Shown one piece after another: positions 57,355-64,000 of a DNA stretch of 64,000 nt. The stretch comes from Rhizobiales bacterium 62-47 (GTDB lineage: Bacteria; Pseudomonadota; Alphaproteobacteria; Rhizobiales; Xanthobacteraceae). How positions within the stretch are numbered: position 1 is the stretch's first letter; every line of letters starts with the position of its first letter. Made by a program: the position numbers and the translations under genes. A model generated the notes under the pieces. It worked only from the letters and a program-made list of their open reading frames with translations. It searched no databases and was not told where the DNA came from. The stretch is from contig MKVX01000003.1 in assembly GCA_001899255.1 (NCBI GenBank), forward strand, positions 62,001-126,000, read 5' to 3'.

Positions 57355-58080
57355 TCACACCATGTATTGACCGCCGTTGATCGACAGCGTCGAGCCGGTG
57401 ATCGCGCCGGCCTCGTCGGCAGCGAGAAACACCACCGCGCGGGCGATTTCCTCGGGCTCGCCAAGTCGATTGATTGGGATCAACGGCAGGATGCTCTTCT
57501 CCAAAACCTCTTTCGGCACCGCCTGCACCATTTCGGTGTTGATGTAGCCCGGGCAGATGACGTTGACGGTAATGCCGCCCTTGGCGTTCTCTAGCGCCAG
57601 CGCTTTGGTGAAACCGATGTCGCCGGCCTTCGCCGCCGAATAATTGACCTGACCGAACTGACCCTTCTGGCCGTTAATCGACGAGATGTTGATGATGCGG
57701 CCGAACTTGCGCTGGCGCATGCCTTCGATCACCGGACGCGTCATGTTGAACAGCGAACCGAGATTGGTGTTGATCACCGTGGACCACTGCTCCAGCGTCA
57801 TCTTGTGGAAGGCGCCATCCTTGGTGATGCCCGCGTTGTTGACGAGGATTTCGACGGGACCAAGTTCGGCTTCGACTTTCTTGATGCCCTCGCTGCAAGC
57901 CTCGAACGAACTGACGTCCCATTTAAACACCGGAATACCGGTCTCGGCTTTGAACTTCTCGGCGGCCGAATCGTTGCCCGCATAGCTGGCGGCAACCTTG
58001 TAACCCGCAGCCTTCAACGCCTTGCTGATCGCAGCGCCAATACCTCTCGTCCCCCCAGTAACCAGTGCAACTCGTGCCAT
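57355..58080 (-). CDS. phaB: acetoacetyl-CoA reductase
   Basis: The 241-aa SDR has TGGTRGIG at the NADPH site, NNAG, the catalytic SS and YSAAK, and the PhaB-like C-terminus GSTLSINGGQYMV. It reduces acetoacetyl-CoA to (R)-3-hydroxybutyryl-CoA for polyhydroxybutyrate. GGAGG lies six bases before ATG 58080. phaA is upstream on the same strand but a terminator lies between. Confidence 0.95.
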   Translation of the reverse strand: MARVALVTGGTRGIGAAISKALKAAGYKVAASYAGNDSAAEKFKAETGIPVFKWDVSSFEACSEGIKKVEAELGPVEILVNNAGITKDGAFHKMTLEQWSTVINTNLGSLFNMTRPVIEGMRQRKFGRIINISSINGQKGQFGQVNYSAAKAGDIGFTKALALENAKGGITVNVICPGYINTEMVQAVPKEVLEKSILPLIPINRLGEPEEIARAVVFLAADEAGAITGSTLSINGGQYMV

Positions 58081-58144
58081 GTTATCCTCCACGTCATCTT
58101 TTTAAGCCACCGATAGGCCGCCGGCGGTTTCGCGATCTTCACGA

Positions 58145-58173
58145 TAAAAAATGCCCGGCGCAAGGCCGGGCAT
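58145..58173 (-). terminator. strong intrinsic terminator after phaA
   Basis: On the minus strand ATGCCCGGC-CTTGC-GCCGGGCAT is followed directly by a run of T residues (TTTTTTAT). It lies 73 bp past phaA and 65 bp before phaB. Confidence 0.85.
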
Positions 58174-58245
58174 CAATCTATTCGGTCGAAGCTGCAACGT
58201 GATGACCATTATCCCACCATCACGTCAGACCACGTGACGGCGCGC

Positions 58246-59862
<1,617 letters not shown>

Positions 59863-60459
59863 ATGGCGAAAACAGACCAACCCACCACAATCAAGAAATA
59901 CGCCAATCGGCGGCTCTATAATACCGGCACGAGCACCTATGTGACGCTCGAGGATCTCGCCGCGATGGTCAAGAATGGCGAGGATTTTCTCGTCTACGAC
60001 GCCAAGACCGGCGACGACATTACTCGATCGGTCCTCGCCCAGATCATCTTCGAGCAGGAGAACAAGGCCGGTCAGAATCTGCTGCCGACCACGTTCCTGC
60101 GACAGTTGATCCGCTTCTACGGCGACAGCATGCAGATGGTCGTGCCGCGATATCTCGAGCAGTCGATCGACATGCTCACGCGCGAGCAGGAAAAATTCCG
60201 CAAGCAGATGGCGTCGACCTTCAGCGGCAGCCCGTTCGCGCCGCTCGAGGAGCACGTCCGCCGCAACATGGAATTGTTCGAGCGCACGTTCTCGATGTTC
60301 AAGCCGTTCGTGCCGACGCGCCCGAGCAGCTCCCAGTCAGAACCCGAGCCCGAGCCTGCTCCGGAGAAGTCCGACAACATCGACGATCTGCGCAAGCAGA
60401 TGCGCGACATGCAGGAACGTCTCGAGCGCATGTCGTCGGACGCCAAGAAGGACGAATGA
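59863..60459 (+). CDS. phaR: polyhydroxyalkanoate synthesis repressor PhaR
   Basis: The 198-aa protein has the PHB/PHA accumulation regulator DNA-binding domain (IKKYANRRLYNTGTSTYVTLEDL) and the following helical domain (LLPTTFLRQLIRFYGDSMQ). A Pro/Glu linker leads to a coiled-coil C-terminus. PhaR represses phasin and its own gene and binds PHA granules. ATG 59863 has GAGAG upstream. Confidence 0.95.
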   Translation: MAKTDQPTTIKKYANRRLYNTGTSTYVTLEDLAAMVKNGEDFLVYDAKTGDDITRSVLAQIIFEQENKAGQNLLPTTFLRQLIRFYGDSMQMVVPRYLEQSIDMLTREQEKFRKQMASTFSGSPFAPLEEHVRRNMELFERTFSMFKPFVPTRPSSSQSEPEPEPAPEKSDNIDDLRKQMRDMQERLERMSSDAKKDE

Positions 60460-60465
60460 TCGCGC

Positions 60466-60491
60466 GCCGGCCGCGTTAGCTCACGGCCGGC
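60466..60491. terminator. hairpin between convergent phaR and EAL genes
   Basis: GCCGGCCG and CGGCCGGC form a perfect 8-bp stem around a 10-base loop. The hairpin starts six bases past the phaR stop and extends over the stop codon of the GGDEF-EAL gene. No T-run is present. Confidence 0.45.
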
Positions 60492-62347
60492 AATGTCATG
60501 CCGCCGGCAACCCACGGCCGGGCCGACGACGCCAGGCCGATCAGGTGGCCCTGGATGTAATCGCAGCCCCACGCCGACAACAGTCGGGCGGATTCTTCGT
60601 TCTGCACCCATTCGGCGACGGTCTTGATTTCGAGACGCCGCGCCAGATCGATCAGCGTCTGCACAAACGCACGATCGTCGCTCGACGTCGCGATGTTCTG
60701 CACGAACGCGCCATCGATCTTGACGATATCGACCCCGAGCTTGCGCAGGTTGCGGAATGAGGTGTAGCCGGCACCGAAATCGTCGATCGCGATCCGGCAG
60801 CCGAAATTCTTCAGGCGCGAAACGAAACCCCGCACATCGTCCAGATCCTGGATCGCAACCGTTTCGGTGATTTCGACAATCAGGCGTTCAGCTACACCGG
60901 GATTGGCGCGCAACAGTGAATCGATGCTCGCCCACCAATCCGGATCCATGGTCGTTTCGGGCGAAATATTCAGGCTGAGCTGGACGTTGGGTTCCGCGGC
61001 CAGTTCGGCCACGACGAGTTCGAGCACCCGATGGTCGACCAGCCGGATCAGGCCCAGCTTTTCGGCGACCGGCACGATATCCGGCGGCAGCAGAAAACGG
61101 CCGTCATCCTGCTTCATGCGCACCAGCGCTTCGTAAAACTCGGTGTGATCGCGCGCGCGTGCGGCAACCACCGGCTCGAACGCCATCACGATGCGGCGTT
61201 CGTTGAGCGCCGTGACGATCTCGTCGGTGACGCGAATATTGAGCCGGCGTTGCGCGTCGCGTTCGACATTGGGCAGCCACATCGAGAACGATCCGACGCG
61301 GCGGCTCTTGCTCAGTTCGAGCGCTTCCTGCGCGCGATTGATGGCGTCCTCGAGATTGCGCGCATAACGCGGTGCGCTGACCGCGCCGATCGACGCGGTG
61401 ATCGCCACCGGTCCCGATCGGGTCGGCACCACATCGTCGCGAACGCAGGCCAGAAAACGTTCAGCGGCAACATGCATATCGTCGACGCTGCAATTTTTCA
61501 GGATCAGGCCGAACTTGTTTCCGGAGAATCGCCCGAGCACATCCCCGCCGCGCAACCGCTCGCGCAGCCTGTGGGCAATCTCGCAAATCACCTCGTCGGC
61601 GACATCGAAACCGAACGCGTCGTTGATCCGCGCCAGATGATCGATACCGATCACCATGAAAGCAAATGACGAACGGAATCGCGTCGCTTCCTCGAACGCT
61701 TCGGCCAGCGAGGCGAGCAGATGGCTTCGATTGAGTTCACCGGTCAACGGATCGTGCTGCACCAGCCGGAGCAGCTGCACTTCATGGGCGTGGCGCTCGT
61801 TGTCGATACGGACGATGCCCTGTACGCGCGCCGGCTTGCCGTTCGCATCGGCATACCAGCGTCCGTTTTCCTCGATCCAGACGATCTCGGCCGAGGTTGT
61901 CGCGCGAATGCCGTACTCGATACGATACGGAACGCCGCTACCCTCATCGGCTGCCGTCGCCGTCATCAAGGTATCGGTACGAATCGAGCGCACCGGCTCG
62001 ATCAGATTGGCAAAGGCTGCGCCACTGGCCAGCGCCGAGGCCGGAATGTCGCGAAAAACCGAAACATTATGATCGGTCCAGACCATCGCATCGCTGGCGA
62101 TATCCCAGACAAATGCCGCCTGATCGAGCGAGGTGAGGATCGCCGCGACTCGCGACTCGATCGAAGACGACCCGTTCACGTCCACACCGTCACTGGACCG
62201 GCGCGCTTCCGCTCCCGGGGCACGGCTGGAGCCGTCCGGGCCGGATGCCAATCTGCCGGTCGAGAGCGTGACTGGATTCAATGTCGCCTCATTCTGGGAC
62301 GTGCGGAGTGATTCCCGTGGAAAGCTTAGGACTACCTCCGGTTCCAA
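60476..62347 (-). CDS. PAS-GGDEF-EAL protein, probable c-di-GMP phosphodiesterase
   Basis: The 623-aa protein has a disordered N-terminus, a PAS-like domain (about 70-190), a GGDEF domain and an EAL domain (from about 375). The GGDEF signature is degenerate (SGNKF in FSGNKFGLIL), so it should not make c-di-GMP. The EAL side keeps E407-A-L-V-R, LNISPE, VEITET, IDDFGAGY, VKIDGAF, AEW and QGHLIG, so hydrolysis is likely. No transmembrane segment is seen. TTG 62347 is used as the start; no ATG lies near, and the true N-terminus is uncertain. Confidence 0.88.
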   Translation of the reverse strand: MEPEVVLSFPRESLRTSQNEATLNPVTLSTGRLASGPDGSSRAPGAEARRSSDGVDVNGSSSIESRVAAILTSLDQAAFVWDIASDAMVWTDHNVSVFRDIPASALASGAAFANLIEPVRSIRTDTLMTATAADEGSGVPYRIEYGIRATTSAEIVWIEENGRWYADANGKPARVQGIVRIDNERHAHEVQLLRLVQHDPLTGELNRSHLLASLAEAFEEATRFRSSFAFMVIGIDHLARINDAFGFDVADEVICEIAHRLRERLRGGDVLGRFSGNKFGLILKNCSVDDMHVAAERFLACVRDDVVPTRSGPVAITASIGAVSAPRYARNLEDAINRAQEALELSKSRRVGSFSMWLPNVERDAQRRLNIRVTDEIVTALNERRIVMAFEPVVAARARDHTEFYEALVRMKQDDGRFLLPPDIVPVAEKLGLIRLVDHRVLELVVAELAAEPNVQLSLNISPETTMDPDWWASIDSLLRANPGVAERLIVEITETVAIQDLDDVRGFVSRLKNFGCRIAIDDFGAGYTSFRNLRKLGVDIVKIDGAFVQNIATSSDDRAFVQTLIDLARRLEIKTVAEWVQNEESARLLSAWGCDYIQGHLIGLASSARPWVAGGMTLPAVS

Positions 62348-62484
62348 GGCTAGACGAACTTGTTAAATAATTCGAAAAACAACAGCATCGGCCGGTCCCG
62401 GTTGCGCGGCACAGACCTTGCGAGGCAACGGTGGAAACCGTTGCCATGTCCTAAATTGGCACAGCTTGAGAGGGTCGGAAGCGC

Positions 62485-62802
62485 ATGCGTGCCATTGGTA
62501 TCGGACTCGGGCCGATCGTGCTCCCGCGCGAAGCCCGCCCCTCGGCGCAAGCGGCGGACGTAAGTGCCGCACCGCGCGAAAACACGGCGCTGGTCGCGGT
62601 GGCCCCGGTCGCGCCGCGGCAGGCAATCTCGTCGTCGCAACGTCCTGACGCGCCGTTTGTCGCGCAACTGATCGCAACGGCTGAACGCATGGCGGAGACA
62701 CGGACCTTGCGCCGCGCCAGCGAGGCCGATGCGCAAGCGGCGTATCATTCGGTGACCATACGGCCCAGCCTCGCCGGTACGCGAGTCTCACGACATAGCT
62801 AG
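62485..62802 (+). CDS. small protein of unknown function, 105 aa
   Basis: ATG 62485 has GGAAG four bases upstream. The protein starts with a short hydrophobic stretch (MRAIGIGLGPIVLP), has an Ala/Pro/Arg-rich middle, and a C-terminal segment PFVAQLIATAERMAETRTLR. I recall similar small proteins in Bradyrhizobium-type genomes, without known function. It is convergent with the next gene, seven bases apart. Confidence 0.7.
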   Translation: MRAIGIGLGPIVLPREARPSAQAADVSAAPRENTALVAVAPVAPRQAISSSQRPDAPFVAQLIATAERMAETRTLRRASEADAQAAYHSVTIRPSLAGTRVSRHS

Positions 62803-62809
62803 GCGATCT

Positions 62810-63463
62810 TCAGCGCGACGGTGTGTCGGTCGCAGGCCGCGGCTCGCTGGCCGTTTGCGCATCAGGTGCTGCATTTGACACTGCATCGTTGGCGGCGGGA
62901 GCCGGCGTGACGATGACCGCGTCGGCCGGCACCGTCGTGACCGGCGGCGATGACGGCTGCGGTGCAGCCGCGGGTGCTGGTATAGGCGCTTCGACGCGTG
63001 GCTCCTGCCGCACAGGCTCGCTGGCGAGCGGTGTGGAAATGGGCGCAGGGACAGGCGCGGGAACAGGTGCGGGCGACGCGGCAACACGCTTGGCACGCCG
63101 TGTGCGCAACGCAATTCCGGAGATGAAATCAACCAGGGCCAGCGCAGTGAGCAGGAAGTAGACCGAGTTGCCGAACTGCGGCAGCAGAACGAACTCGGCG
63201 GCGGCACCGCCGAAGATCAACAGCGACAACAGATGATCGGTGAAGTATTTGCCGCCCGGCCGCGCGCCCTTGATGACCTCGAACAACAACAACAGGATGC
63301 CGGTTGCGATCAATAAATCGCCGACCGTAACCGCCCAGGCTACACCGGACATCAACGTCAAGCTGAACACCGGCGCGGCGAATGATACGCCCGGCATCAG
63401 GAAGACCATGATGTTGAAGATCGCGAGCGGTATCAGCAGCAGCGGGAAACCGACCATGGACAT
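62810..63463 (-). CDS. membrane protein with Pro/Ala-rich tail, unknown function
   Basis: The 217-aa protein has four hydrophobic segments in the first about 118 residues, then a basic RTRRAKR stop-transfer sequence. A tail of about 95 residues follows, rich in Ala/Pro and with PAPVPAPVPAPIS repeats. ATG 63463 is used; M3 is an alternative. No family is recognised. The 220 bp up to rpmF hold only the rpmF terminator. Confidence 0.75.
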   Translation of the reverse strand: MSMVGFPLLLIPLAIFNIMVFLMPGVSFAAPVFSLTLMSGVAWAVTVGDLLIATGILLLLFEVIKGARPGGKYFTDHLLSLLIFGGAAAEFVLLPQFGNSVYFLLTALALVDFISGIALRTRRAKRVAASPAPVPAPVPAPISTPLASEPVRQEPRVEAPIPAPAAAPQPSSPPVTTVPADAVIVTPAPAANDAVSNAAPDAQTASEPRPATDTPSR

Positions 63464-63640
63464 CGGCGAGACCCCTTACGCAGGCGGGCATTCAATTCGA
63501 TACGAACTGAATCCCGACATGCCCGCGAGAATGCACCATTCCCGCAGCGAGAGCGAATCCGGTGACGAACAGCCTATCGTCGAACCATCCGGCTTGGCGT
63601 GATCGGCGGGCGCGCAATCGCCGCCTCTGACATGTCGGCA

Positions 63641-63671
63641 TCAAACAGCCGGGCCGCGACGGGCGGCCCGG
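63641..63671 (-). terminator. intrinsic terminator of rpmF
   Basis: CCGGGCCGC-GACGG-GCGGCCCGG is a perfect 9-bp stem just past the rpmF stop. In the minus direction it is followed by CTGTTTGAT. Confidence 0.65.
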
Positions 63672-63683
63672 GATGGCAGCCGA

Positions 63684-63869
63684 TCAGGATTCTTTCTTGG
63701 CCTTGAGAATCTGGCGGCCCTTGTACATGCCGGTCTTCAGATCGACATGGTGCGGACGGCGCAGTTCGCCGGAATCCTTGTCCTCGACATAGGTCGGGGT
63801 CTTGAGCGCATCGGCGGAGCGACGCATGCCACGCCGCGAGGGCGAAGTTTTTCTTCTCGGAACGGCCAT
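63684..63869 (-). CDS. rpmF: 50S ribosomal protein L32
   Basis: The 61-aa protein begins [20 protein letters not shown], the standard L32 start, and ends [12 protein letters not shown]. It has no cysteine, so it is the zinc-free form usual in alphaproteobacteria. AAGGA lies nine bases before ATG 63869. A TATAAG hexamer near 63963 on the minus strand may be its -10. Confidence 0.96.
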   Translation of the reverse strand: MAVPRRKTSPSRRGMRRSADALKTPTYVEDKDSGELRRPHHVDLKTGMYKGRQILKAKKES

Positions 63870-64000
63870 CGTAAAAGTCCTTGCAAGGTCTCGTCTTAAG
63901 GCAACGCCTGATCGGGGCGGCCCGTGGCTTCGCGGATGCGAAAATGCGATTAAGGCCGCGCTTATAGCGGAAGGCGCGACCCAAAGCTAGGGTCGGGACC

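Overview
The window is chromosomal DNA from a GC-rich alphaproteobacterium of the order Hyphomicrobiales (Rhizobiales). The closest feel is Nitrobacteraceae/Xanthobacteraceae (Bradyrhizobium, Rhodopseudomonas, Pseudolabrys-like). The grounds are the aerobic cobaltochelatase pair cobS/cobT, the neighbourhoods aroK-aroB-CorC, 48-aa protein-xerD-accA and lysC-marC-ptsP-prfA-prmC-DUF4167, the phaB-phaA/phaR cluster, a cysteine-free ribosomal protein L32, and intergenic palindromes typical of that group. I see no tRNA, rRNA, CRISPR array, prophage or insertion sequence. About 60 protein genes are supported, nearly all intact.

Layout. 0-8 kb: a MoxR ATPase/VWA (CoxE-like) pair, a large soluble hybrid histidine kinase, a class III nucleotide cyclase, and a membrane-anchored L,D-transpeptidase-like protein. 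8-14 kb: a chromate transporter and the most accessory-looking block. That block holds a sigma-54 activator with a GAF domain, a flavin reductase and a luciferase-type (LLM) flavin monooxygenase; a textbook -24/-12 promoter and an upstream dyad precede the monooxygenase. 14-19.5 kb: an unknown protein, a methyltransferase, a zinc-ribbon cyclase/ATPase/TPR regulator, and a phytase-like secreted protein. 19.5-31 kb: cobT, cobS, DedA, a J-domain protein, bolA, an SDR with altered catalytic residues, a CorC-type transporter, aroB, aroK, a 48-aa protein, xerD and accA. 31-48 kb: a lipoprotein L,D-transpeptidase, secA, a periplasmic parvulin, argJ, mutT, an NDUFAF5-like methyltransferase, comF, grxC, a Nit1-like amidase, DUF1178, an EamA transporter, ubiG and lysC. 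48-64 kb: marC, ptsP, prfA, prmC, DUF4167, gloB, a cupin, a second EamA transporter, the polyhydroxyalkanoate genes phaB/phaA/phaR, a GGDEF-EAL protein, two unknown proteins and rpmF.

Themes. Shikimate-pathway, arginine and lysine genes sit beside envelope, translation and PHA-storage genes. Many transcription units are one to three genes long with ATGA- or TGATG-type overlaps. At least nine intergenic spaces hold palindromic repeats of several related types.

The best candidate for something not well described is the sigma-54-controlled LLM monooxygenase/flavin reductase locus at 9.6-13.7 kb. Its sequence signals fit together, but its substrate is unknown. Most of the window is ordinary core genome.
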